Origin: Chara braunii | Lineage: Eukaryota > Streptophyta > Charophyceae > Charales > Characeae | Direction: 5' to 3' | NCBI GenBank assembly: GCA_003427395.1 | Contig: BFEA01000156.1 | Coordinates: 2,260,029-2,288,674 of the forward strand | DNA length: 28,646 bases | In this document: positions 20,888 through 28,646 of the stretch, in pieces | How positions within the stretch are numbered: position 1 is the first letter of the stretch | Layout: every line of letters starts with the position of its first letter | Notes under the pieces: generated by a model | The model's input: only the letters and a program-made list of their open reading frames with translations | What the model was told of the DNA's origin: nothing | Databases searched by the model: none | Program-made: the position numbers and the translations under genes

Positions 20888-22719
20888 TGTATGATGAGGC
20901 GATCTCAAAAGCTAGTGCTCGACGAGCATGTGTATCTGTTATCACAGCATTAGACGTGTCAGAGGGTTGGAAGTTGATGTTGATCAGACGCTTGAGGGTG
21001 GTATGGTGTCGAAACCGTAGCTTCGGGGATTGCATACACAATTATAGGAGAATCGCTAAGGAAGTGGAGACTGTATGCACATGCAAAAAAAGTAGTGGTT
21101 TGTTTCCCATATGTGATGGGCATGTTGCATTCCGCATAACTAACGTCGACTTTTTTCCTAGTTGGATGTGCAACTCGAAAAATATTCTGCGGCCAAGTAA
21201 GAAGCACTCTTCACTTGCACTTCGCTCTCAAATTCTCGACACTTTTGATGCACACCCTTCCATTCCGAAGTTTGATCCAGGGTTGCTATCCGATGAGGTA
21301 GTGTTGAAGTGTTTCTTGAAGAAACCGGGTGATTGTTTGCATGATGGTAGCAGTGATGAAGGTAAAATTGGTGTTGATGATCTTTCTAAGTGGTTACCTC
21401 TCTTTGTAGGCCTCGTTTGCTCACCGATTGACCATAATCAGGGTGATACGTTCGTATGCTGTCCAGTTATTTACGAGCAGGGGATGCAAAAGTTATTTCT
21501 CGCTAATCCATCGTTTCAGTTGATTGTCGAGAATAAGAGCAAATTGTTGGAGAAATGTGCCGACGAATACAACTGTTCGGGGTTACAACGTGTTAGCAAG
21601 TGGAAGAAGGAGGGAGACATTGGAAGTTCGTATTGTATTCCCAAACATAAGGATGTCGGGAAGTGGCGTCTCATCTGCCCGTCGTACATGGAGGGTTCGG
21701 CAAGAGGTGGTAGAATTGTTGCAAAAATGGTCAATTGTATGTTATGGAGTTTACCAAGAGGTAGTAATTTGAACTTGCGAAGTGTGGATGGGTTGGTAAG
21801 GGAAGTGCAGTCTATTAATGGAGAATTGCGGAAGGGGGATTGTGTTATTGGTGCTTCATTCGATGTAAAAGAGATGTTTTCACACTTACCTCACCAGTCA
21901 ATTCTGGATTCGTTAGTATGGGTCATCGATTATTGGAAGAGCAAAGGAGTGAAGGGGATTGTTGTTATGAAAAAAGGTAAGGGTACCAAGTTGGTGCGAG
22001 GTGATGTCGAGATGGGATGGTTATTTGTCCCGTTCAATCTGATCCTTTCCTTTGTTTGTTTTGAATTAGAGCACACTTACGTTTCTGCTCGGGGTCGTAT
22101 TCTCCGGCAAACGGTTGGGATTCCGATGGGTAAATCGACAAGCCCGGCGGTTGCTTGTTTATTGTGCGCTTATAACGAATTCCTGTTTCTGTCCAGTTTA
22201 GGTGCTGACCGAAGATGGTTCCGGGGTGTTCGACTTGTAGACGATGTATCCATATTTATTATTAGGAGGAAGCATGGGTTAGATACAAAGAAGTCGGAGG
22301 TGCTACTGAGGAGATTCGCTGATTGCTACGATAAGAATCCGGTGTTGGAAAGAACGGATGTTAATGATGCGTGGAACTACCTGGGATGTATATTGGGTAC
22401 GTGCGAGGACAGGTCCGAGGTTGTGTGCCTACCTAGTATCAAGAACCAGATGGTTGTGCAGTTAGGAGATCGTCTGACATTCCAAAATATACAGGATTAT
22501 GTATCGTTTACTAACCGACAACAGAAATCCGCAGTAGTGTCTTCTTTTCTTCATCGAGCTAGACTAAACTCAAGTCATCCGAAAGGTGCTTTTCCATTGT
22601 TGCTGACGTTGAAATGTGAGCTGAAGGTACGCGGATATCCGGATAGCCTGTTCGATAGGGCGCTGGTGAGTTTCTGCGGAAATTTGGGGGAATATGGGGT
22701 GAATGGTTGCCCTTGTTGA
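20794..22719 (+). pseudogene. PLE ORF2, reverse transcriptase domain
   Basis: Open from 20794 (633 residues counted from TTG 20818; no natural start is implied). Visible blocks are a Cys/His motif (CTCKKSSGLFPICDGH, about residues 83-98), CIPKHKDVGKWRLICPS (motif 2-like), ASFDVKEMF (motif A, D349), GIPMGKSTSPA (motif B, about 432-442), RLVDDV (motif C, D475 and D476) and NYLGCILG. The (F)D-V-x-x-(L/M)F, GxPMGxxxSP and (R)xxDD pattern is that of Penelope-type RTs, not LTR or L1-type. All three catalytic aspartates are intact. The protein would copy element RNA at the nick made by the GIY-YIG domain. The frame ends at TGA 22717-22719, 400 bp before the right pseudo-LTR. Confidence 0.87.
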
Positions 22720-22797
22720 CCAGATGGGATCGATTGACGTCTAAGGGGTCGTTGTCGGTTTAAACCCCGTGTTAGGGGTACAGTTGGTTATCAGAAG

Positions 22798-23178
22798 TTG
22801 TTACTGGGGTTGAAAAATGGTACTTGCGGACGTGTTTTTAGTCCAAGGTGTGGGGCTTGGGGTTATGGAACCGTTTCGGAATGGGTTTTTGTTTGGAACC
22901 AACTGTTGGGGACTTACGTAGCATTAGGAAGGATATCGATACTGGGGTTGAGAACATGGTACTCGGAGGTTGAACCTTCGCGGATATATTTTCAGTCCAG
23001 AGTGTGGGACTCGGGATATGATTGTGGAACAGATCGGGAAATCGTGTAGCATTAGGAAGGATATCGATGCTGGGGTCGAGAACATGGTACTCGGAGGTTG
23101 AGCCTTCGCGGATGTATTTTTTTGTTCAGAGTGTGGTACTCGGGGATATGATCGTGGAACGGATCGGGAACTCATGTG
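22798..23178 (+). repeat. Tandem repeat of about 128 bp, three units, in the PLE 3' region
   Basis: Units begin at about 22798 (diverged), 22921 and 23049; a fourth start is at 23179. The shared start is GCATTAGGAAGGATATCGAT, and each unit carries ATGGTACTCGGAGGTTG, CAGAGTGTGG and a GGATATGAT block. Short tandem repeats near PLE ends may reflect slippage or template switching. Confidence 0.8.
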
Positions 23179-23823
23179 GTAGTAGGAAGGATATCGATTA
23201 GAATAAGGAGTATTGGATATACGGGCTCGGGTTTGAACTGATGACTAGAAGGTTGGTACTAGGTTTCCTTTCAGTTTGGGTTGTTATGGCAAAGCTGGTG
23301 GTATACGAGGGTTTGAACCTGGGATCGGAATAGGAGGTCTATTTTTGTCAGTACTTCCTTCTCTTTTCTCAGGGTTAATTCTGTTTTGGACTTGGTTTAG
23401 GTCTATGATCATTGTTTTTTGAAAAAATCCTTAGCGTAGGGTGAACCCTTGGACGCGACTTTTTCAATTGATGGTCGACTTACTTTGTCGGTGCTATTAT
23501 GTTAGTATATAATAGTAGTAGCTACAGTTCATGTCACCGATAACGAGGCCCCTGATGATCCTGGTACTGGCCGCCAGGTGAAACCGGTAGGGTCATTCGC
23601 CATGTCGAGCTTCACGTTAACTTTTTAATCAGTCGTGTTCGGGACATGGTCTGTTGTCTGCTACTGGTTTCTTTATCCCTCTTTCTCCCCCGCTTATTCT
23701 TTCCTTTTTCTTTCCTCTTTGCTCTCATCTTTCCTGGTCTTGTCGAGTCTTATCTTCCTCTATCCTGTCGTGTCACTATCATTTTGATTGTGTATCGTAT
23801 GTCAACCCGTTTGACAAACTTTC
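23120..23823 (+). repeat. Right pseudo-LTR of the PLE
   Basis: A direct repeat of 17623-18326. It begins within the last tandem unit and ends at TTTGACAAACTTTC, where the left copy instead continues toward ORF1. It contains the second hammerhead. Confidence 0.93.
23530..23604 (+). ncRNA. Hammerhead ribozyme, type I (right pseudo-LTR)
   Basis: The same core and stems as the left copy: CTGATGA at 23552-23558, GAAA at 23580-23583 and cleavage after A23589. The only change is in the stem II loop (G to C), so the core is preserved. Cleavage at both sites defines a 5,497-nt RNA from 18093 to 23589. Confidence 0.82.
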
Positions 23824-23946
23824 TCTGTGTCCTTTTTCCTTTTTCCTATTTCCAAAAGGGTTCCAAATTGCGCTACAGTCCCTTCCTTGCTTCAACTGAT
23901 GGGCTGATCGGCTACGTTACTTCTTCTTCTTCTTCTTCTTCTTCTT

Positions 23947-24007
<61 letters not shown>

Positions 24008-24509
24008 GTTACTTTTCGAAGCTACCTTTCTGGTTCTGGACAACTTCTCTGATGCCGTTCTTATTTATTTATTTATTGACAATTTATTTATTTATTGACA
24101 AAATGCTCTAATCTATTCCGTTTACAGTTCAAACAAATTGTTTTACGCGAATTCCGGCCCATCCTTGTATGAATGGCAAAACGATTCTTCTAGGAACATG
24201 ACTTTTCTTCCCCGTAGATATCATAATATGCTCTTCTTTCTTTAGGTGTTCTGCCTGATTACATGTAGAATTCTGCGACCATGTCTCTTTCGTTCTGAAA
24301 TACACCGGGCCGGTTTTTTTTCACCCCCTCCTAGCCATCCCCGACGCTCGAACAGACAGGCGATCCATTTGTTTCATTTGAATACATGGCTTTTTCCATC
24401 TTTTGTTTGCCTCCTCCTTGGCTCCACCTGGTTTCATCCCTCCTTTCGAATGTTTACTCTGTTTGGATTCTCTCTTCCCGTATGTGATAGGGGTAATAAC
24501 TTCAGTAGA
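23824..24509. other. Right flank of the PLE with T-rich simple repeat
   Basis: It contains a TTC run passing into a poly-T tract (about 23919-24005) and two copies of an ATTTATTTATTTATTGAC motif (about 24062-24099). The T-tract may be the tail of a minus-strand retroposon. I see no gene. Confidence 0.6.
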
Positions 24510-24640
24510 GTCACAAAAAAACGAGTTATAATTGCACCACTATGGGGCAAGATACAGTTTGCAATTGCACTTGGGGCACCCTACACCTGGCCAGAAAGCC
24601 GGGTTGTATACATTGCCCAAACTGCAGTTCGAAACTGTAT
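24510..24640 (+). mobile_element. MITE-like element, second copy, right end truncated
   Basis: From 24528 it matches 14894 onward (TATGGGGCAAGATACAGTTT ... TTGTATACATTGCCC) but stops at GAAACTGTAT before the right inverted end. Its outer left flank (from about 24510) matches the outer right flank of the first copy in inverted orientation. Confidence 0.7.
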
Positions 24641-24768
24641 ATATCAATGGTATGAGGGTGGGGTGGCTCTGGGATCTCGTTTGAGCACACCTGATGCTTT
24701 AGAAAAGTCCATAGCCTCGGGAAAAATAACAAACACCATCTTATCTCGGTCTGTTAAGATGGATCAAT

Positions 24769-24923
24769 GGGACGCTGGACCCGGTTTCCAGCAGGTGCCG
24801 CTCCCCACCAATAGATGGAGCAGCCCGATAAAGAAATCCTCAACCCTGGCGGTTCTCTTAAACCACCGCCGGGATAGAGGGTTTACACAAGGGCTAATTC
24901 TCTTATTAAAAAAAAAAAAAAAA
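24769..24923 (+). mobile_element. Structured SINE-like retroposon, fullest copy
   Basis: About 155 bp with three hairpins and a poly-A tail (24908-24923). Hairpin 1 is GCTGGA/TCCAGC; hairpin 2 is GCCGCTCC/GGAGCAGC; hairpin 3 is GGCGGT/ACCGCC. I find no A or B box, so it is not obviously tRNA-derived, and no ORF. A partner LINE supplying reverse transcriptase is assumed. Confidence 0.82.
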
Positions 24924-25059
24924 GATTATCATCAGTTTTGCTCGCTGCCTCAAGCCGCCTTTCTTTTTTGCTTCATCTTGCATCTCTTTCTTCTTTGTTG
25001 ATCAGTAGCGTGGTCTCCGATAAAAGGTATGTCCATTCTCAGTCCCACCGCCAACTTGA

Positions 25060-25538
25060 ATCTATACCGTGACCCCATTCAACTTTGCATGGTACCCAAC
25101 TTTTCCCCTGCGCGAAATTGTGGGCGTATCCAGTCCTCACGCAGGGCCTTCGGTCCAAACCCACAAAATTATGCTCATGCCTAGAAAACGGGCCGGCAAA
25201 ATTGTGCGTGTACCCACACCCAGTGGCGGGCCTTCTGGGTAGAGTTGGGTATATGAATAATTTGGCCGCTCCACCTCAGGTCCCGTGTATGCCCCTAATT
25301 TTGCCTGGGTATGTCCATAATTTGTGCATTCTGGTAGTGGGTTATAGCTTATGAGCACAATTTTGCGGTACCAACCTGGGTCCACCTCGGTCCTGGGCAT
25401 GCAAATAATTTCCACCGGCCGTTTTCCGGGCATAGATTCAAGTTCGCGCTGGGACTGGATATAGTGGCTATTCCCATCTTTAAGTGGGGTACAGATGCAA
25501 TGTTCCCAAGAAGAAAGAAACACGGCCCCCCCAATTGC
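25060..25538. repeat. Degenerate series of AATT-centred motifs
   Basis: About eight blocks (AATTGTGGGC, AATTATGCTC, AATTGTGCGT, AATTTGGCCG, AATTTTGCCT, AATTTGTGCA, AATTTTGCGG, AATTTCCACC) recur every 30-60 bp, each followed by a C/G-rich stretch. It looks like an old, irregular tandem repeat. I see no coding signal. Confidence 0.4.
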
Positions 25539-25561
25539 AGAAAAAAAAAAAAAAAAAAAAA
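25539..25561 (+). repeat. Poly-A run
   Basis: A run of about 22 A that could be the tail of a plus-strand retroposon ending here. Its body is not recognised. Confidence 0.6.
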
Positions 25562-25585
25562 GGAAATAAACTCTCAGCCTCTCAG

Positions 25586-25780
25586 GGTGTACTCAGGTGA
25601 AGCGGGTGCGCTAGGAGTATTGACGTGAGGATGGGATGGGAAGGTGGTTTCATATTCCAGGGCACCTGCGGCTCACAGCTCCAGGTGATCACTGTGCACT
25701 CAGTGACTGGCCTCTACAACACCCTGGACTTTTTGAATGATAAAAAAAAAAAAAGAAAAAAAAAAAGGTGTACTCAGGTG
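25586..25780 (+). mobile_element. SINE-like insertion with 14-bp target-site duplication
   Basis: GGTGTACTCAGGTG occurs at 25586-25599 and again at 25767-25780. Between them lies a 167-bp body ending in an A-rich tail (about 25741-25766). This is the structure of a retroposed short element. GGTTTCATATTCC near 25646 weakly resembles a B box. It is unrelated in sequence to the hairpin family above. Confidence 0.75.
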
Positions 25781-25980
25781 CAGTGTGGGTGATGCCGTGT
25801 GGGTTGGAAAAATCCCCACAAAAAAAAAAAGCAAAAGAAAAAAAGAAAAAAAAGGAAAAACTGAAAAAAGTTCAAAAAAGTTGAAAAAAACTGAAAAATT
25901 CGGGAAAAAAAAAAAGCCAAAAAAAGCCCAGCCCATGCAGCTGAATGGTACACCGATACCCTTTTTTTTTTTTGCGGGAT
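25781..25980 (+). repeat. A-rich degenerate tract
   Basis: A-runs are broken by GAAAAACTG and AAAGTT units (about 25820-25927), ending in a T-run at about 25962-25972. It resembles the T-rich tract at 12640-12730 in reverse orientation. Frames through it are lysine-rich artefacts. Confidence 0.7.
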
Positions 25981-26021
25981 CTGTTCGCCATTCCGCATCA
26001 CGTACAATATCGGTCTACCAG

Positions 26022-26100
26022 TGTGGAGCGTTAGCGCAGCGGTAACGCTGCGCTAGCGCATCATTATTACGATGCGCGGGCGGTGGAGGATCGCACGGGG
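26022..26100 (+). ncRNA. tRNA-like A box and overlapping hairpins (SINE head candidate)
   Basis: TAGCGCAGCGG at 26032-26042 matches the Pol III A box (TRGYNNANNNG) exactly. GATCGCACG at 26089-26097 matches the B box except at one position. A 14-bp hairpin with a GTAA tetraloop (stem 26028-26041 with 26046-26059, one G-U pair) overlaps a second hairpin (GCGCATC 26056-26062 with GATGCGC 26071-26077); they share four bases, so they exclude each other. It does not fold as a complete tRNA. The best guess is the head of a tRNA-derived SINE or a Pol III transcript. Confidence 0.45.
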
Positions 26101-26999
26101 GCAGTTGTGGATAAGCTGCACTTAGCCAGAACTTGCTGTTGGGTATGGCGGAGGCGGAGAGGNGATAGAGCGTGTGGGCGCTGAGGTGGAGGCCGCTTCG
26201 AGGGGGCACAACCATGCACCTGCCATAACCTTATCTTGGCCGACGAAAGTTGGTAATCCTAGATGGGCCGCAGAAGGAAGGAGAGAAAAGTGGGGTCAGT
26301 CAATGGGCAGGATCTGCGCATCGTACATATCAGTATTACTACCTGATCGGGGGCTTTGCCCGCTGATTATAGATACGGAGAACAAATGCGTTGCTGGAGT
26401 GGATACAGTTTTATCTGGATGAAGAGCTCGAGATGAAAGACGTGAGGACATCGATAAACGTCGACTTCCGGGAGATGGATGAAGGACTTCATGCTGTGAT
26501 CGGTATCGTCCACCGTCGCTGACAGCGGACTTTAAGCTGTGAGCGGGGTTGTCCACTGTTGCCTTTACTCCTACTTCGGGCGGGGTGTTGCTTAAGACTT
26601 CCTGATTTCTGGTGCTCTGACAGTTATTGACCGTGTTTCCCTAAATTGCAAGCGTTGCGAGTATAGATGATTGTGTTTTCCTAGATTCTAATCGTTAGGA
26701 CAAGTCTTGTTAGTATTTGTGATTGGTATTTTGTGAACTGCCAATTCGACAAGGGTTTTCATAATTCTAATTAGGTGTCCATTTTGCTAGTGTTTTCAAG
26801 ATGATTTTAGAAGTGTTATTTCGTTGGATTACATTCCCTGTCGGTTTTGGCCATGGGTTGGGTAATTCCATGACATCATTGACTATCCGTGGGTAAGACA
26901 CTATTGATTTTTTGTGTTCTTAGTTGGTAGTGGGTAAGTAGGATGGAACCATTGAATATTTTGTTTATGTGTTGGTTGGTGGTCTGTTACCTATCGCTA
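26101..26999. other. Intergenic stretch, nothing recognised
   Basis: Purine-rich to about 26480, then T/G-rich. One ambiguous base is at 26163. Open frames carry no recognisable domain. Confidence 0.5.
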
Positions 27000-27054
27000 G
27001 ATTAGGGTTGTTTCATAATGGTGGTTTGGAGAAAGGGGTAGATTAGGATTTTAG
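27000..27054 (+). repeat. Dispersed repeat, copy interrupted by a SINE-like insertion
   Basis: GATTAGGGTTGTTTCATAAT and the following 30 bp match 28481-28530 closely. Here the match ends where a minus-strand SINE-like copy begins. Confidence 0.7.
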
Positions 27055-27131
27055 TTTTTTTTTTTTTAATTTCAAAGCTGCTCCATCTATTGGTGGGGAG
27101 CGACACCTGCTGGAAACCGGGTCCAGCGTCC
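27055..27131 (-). mobile_element. Structured SINE-like retroposon, minus strand
   Basis: Read on the minus strand it starts GGACGCTGGACCCGGTTTCC, has the second hairpin (GCTCC ... GGAGC) and ends in a poly-A run (poly-T at 27055-27067). It lacks the third hairpin. Confidence 0.8.
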
Positions 27132-27160
27132 ACTTTAAAATGACATGACACGACACACTG

Positions 27161-27660
27161 GGATTGTTATCCGTTGTTTCTGTGGCTGCGGCCATATCTG
27201 TTGACCACCCAGGGTTCAAAAAATCCCATGGAGCTGCCAATTAAACCCAACCCATTAAGAGCCCCTTTTTTTGACTGACCCCAGCCTAGTTCGGCAGCCC
27301 CCCTGTTGAGTGACTCCCTGTCCGGCCCTTTGCTCGTTAAACCCTTATCTACCCTCGGTGGAGCGTGGCTCAGCGTGTTCCGGAGCATTATACGGGGATT
27401 GCTATCAGATGTTGCTGTGGCTGCGGCCATAACTGCTGACTACCCGGGGCTGTAAATGTCCCATGGAGCTGCCATTTAAGCCCTACCCTTCTAAGAGCCC
27501 TTTTTAAGACTGACCCCAGCCCTGCTCTACAGCCCCCCTATTGAGTGACTCCCTGTCGGGCTGTTGGCTCCCTATTGGGCCTTAAACCCTCATTAAACCC
27601 TTATGTGGCCTTGAGCTTATGAAGATTTACCGTGGGTAGAGCATGTATCGGCGTGTAACA
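27161..27660 (+). repeat. Tandem repeat of about 235 bp, two copies
   Basis: Copy 1 starts at 27161 and copy 2 at 27396. Shared blocks are GTGGCTGCGGCCATA, CCCATGGAGCTGCCA, GACTGACCCCAGCC and TTGAGTGACTCCCTGTC. Copy 2 has an extra block near 27568-27590. I see no gene. Confidence 0.85.
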
Positions 27661-27699
27661 GGGCAATGCCGAGCAGCGCAGCTGCTTCTGCATGGAGAG

Positions 27700-27880
27700 A
27701 CTATGGCCTGGCAGCCACCTGCCCGAGAGTATGCTCAACTGCAAAGCAGATTAGACTGTTCGAAGATGCAGGGTGCATTGCTGCAGGTTGTATAGGGAGG
27801 GGCCTAGTCCGAGCAGCTGCCTGACCCAATGTGTGCTCAGCTACGAAGCATATTGGAGCGTTGCGCGGTATGGTCAGCAA
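27700..27880 (+). repeat. Tandem repeat of about 103 bp, two diverged copies
   Basis: GCAGCCACCTGCCCGAGAGT at about 27710 and GCAGCTGCCTGACCCAATGT at about 27812 begin two aligned units, each followed by a GTGCTCAGCT-like and an AAGCAKATT block. On the minus strand both can be read as a repeated ICF-EHTLGQ peptide, but I do not call it a gene. Confidence 0.6.
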
Positions 27881-28077
27881 GGGTCCCCCAGCCCCTGGAC
27901 TGGGGGGGCCGTGCTCACCACAGTTGCTGCACAGGTCCAGCACCGGGCTGCCAAAGGATCATTGATGAGATACTGAGAAGCCAATGTTGTTGGTGTTATC
28001 TGTTGTCGGTGAAGAATGCTGATGCCTTTATGAAGTGAGCTGGCTGGCCACCCAGTGGGGAAGGTCCGGGGACGGAG

Positions 28078-28270
28078 AACTGGGTGGGGGGGACAACGGG
28101 AGGGGAGGGGGCGGCGAAGGTGTACGGGGAGGGAAGCCGGACGGGACCGGGGGAGGGGGGGATGTTGGGGACGGGGGGTGCAAATCAGCCTGAAGGGGAG
28201 AGGGAGGCGAAGGGAGCGCTGAGGATAAGCCTGGCGGGAAAAGGGGGGACGATGGCAAGGGGGAGCCGGA
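28078..28270 (+). repeat. G-rich tract with G-quadruplex potential
   Basis: Long G-runs, including four runs of 3-7 G with short loops at 28086-28111 and more G-runs to about 28175. The opposite strand reads as a proline/serine-rich frame, which I treat as a by-product of composition. Confidence 0.6.
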
Positions 28271-28405
28271 TGGGCCGACGGGGTGCGCCACAGCATGTGC
28301 GGTGAGATCCTGCCGCCCAGGGCTCTGATTTCCTTCTATCATTGCGCCTGTTATCAGACCTGGCAGAGGCGTAGGAAAACATTCTGGTGGTCTATATTGA
28401 GTCTT

Positions 28406-28646
28406 GTTAAATTAGAGAACGTGAATCTTGTTTTAGGGTTGGGGTTGGGATCATAGGTTTCGTAACCTTGGTTGGTGGAGATTAGGGTTGTTTGATAATG
28501 GTGGTTTGGAGAGGGGGTAGATTAGGATTTCACTTTTGTTAAATTAGTGAACGTGAATTTTGTTTTAGGGTTGGGATTGGGATCATTGGTTTTCGTAACC
28601 TTGTGAGGCTGTGGTGGGGATAGGTTTGGCCGGGAGTGCCTTACTT
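28406..28646 (+). repeat. Tandem repeat of about 132 bp
   Basis: GTTAAATTAGAGAACGTGAA at 28406 and GTTAAATTAGTGAACGTGAA at 28538 start two units that share TTGTTTTAGGGTTGG and a CGTAACCTTG block. The part at 28481-28530 is the same family as 27000-27054. Confidence 0.8.

Larger units (their letters stand above)
17623..23823 (+). mobile_element. Penelope-like element with pseudo-LTRs, hammerheads, ORF1 and GIY-YIG/RT
   Basis: A 6,201-bp element made of a 704-bp left pseudo-LTR, ORF1 (CCHC and coiled coil), ORF2 (GIY-YIG, then RT), a short tandem repeat and a 704-bp right pseudo-LTR. The offset between the repeats is constant at 5,497 bp, which is the unit length. PLEs are known for direct-repeat ends generated from partial tandem units, for GIY-YIG endonucleases and for hammerhead ribozymes in those repeats; all three are visible here. 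The endonuclease lies upstream of the RT, as in the permuted PLE clade described from green algae and other lineages. There is no integrase, RNase H or protease. The copy is not functional: ORF1 has a stop and ORF2 changes frame. I see no clear target-site duplication. Confidence 0.88.

Noticed and set aside
24918-24935. CTGATGA on the minus strand
   Set aside because: No GAAA box or stems around it.
24246-25001. 251-codon plus-strand frame
   Set aside because: It runs through the MITE-like copy, the SINE-like copy and its poly-A tail, so it is a chance frame over repeats.
25737-26045. Lysine-rich frame and its phenylalanine-rich reverse
   Set aside because: Produced by the A-rich tract.
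26022-26100. Complete tRNA gene
   Set aside because: An A box is present, but the D arm carries extra bases and no proper anticodon, T arm or acceptor pairing can be drawn.
26420-26460. CTGGATGA ... GAAA resembling a hammerhead
   Set aside because: The core has an extra base and no supporting stem I or stem III.
28028-28342. Proline/serine-rich minus-strand frame
   Set aside because: It is the complement of a G-rich tract, has low complexity, and shows no start context or domain.
28430-28445. TTTAGGG as interstitial plant telomere repeat
   Set aside because: Only one exact unit per copy; part of the 132-bp repeat.

Overview
The window looks like intergenic, repeat-rich DNA from a large plant or green-algal nuclear genome. 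I see no conventional host gene, no rRNA and no intact tRNA. Predicted proteins of the same type (CCHC zinc knuckle plus charged coiled coil, and a Penelope-type reverse transcriptase) are, from memory and unverified, common in the charophyte alga Chara braunii, so a charophyte is my best guess. The mix of LINE, SINE-like, MITE-like, satellite, microsatellite and Penelope-like elements is clearly eukaryotic.

Layout. 1-81 is a GC-rich flank. 82-8916 is a tandem satellite of about 0.8 kb monomers (11 copies) with a visible higher-order order of subtypes. 8917-11170 is a 5'-truncated, frameshifted non-LTR (LINE) polymerase remnant that abuts the satellite directly. 11171-15451 holds a 41-bp direct repeat, copies of a short structured retroposon (a series of hairpins plus poly-A), simple repeats, a hammerhead-ribozyme motif at 13456-13501, a palindromic MITE-like element and a CA/GA microsatellite that runs into an assembly gap (15452-16396).

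The best part is 17623-23823, a Penelope-like element (PLE). It has 704-bp direct repeats (pseudo-LTRs), each with a type I hammerhead ribozyme motif. Between them lie ORF1 (CCHC knuckle and coiled coil, split by one in-frame TAG) and ORF2, which has a GIY-YIG endonuclease domain upstream of the reverse transcriptase (the permuted order) and is broken by frame changes between the two domains. A roughly 128-bp tandem repeat precedes the right pseudo-LTR. Cleavage at the two ribozyme sites would release an RNA of exactly one 5,497-nt unit. ORF1 would be expected to bind the RNA, the GIY-YIG domain to nick target DNA and the RT to copy the RNA. This copy looks recently dead: its repeats are about 97% identical, but its ORFs are broken.

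23824-28646 is a further mosaic: another structured retroposon copy, a second MITE-like copy, a SINE-like insertion with a perfect 14-bp target-site duplication, a hairpin pair with a tRNA-like A box, and three short tandem-repeat families of about 235, 103 and 132 bp. All alignments and structures were made by eye.
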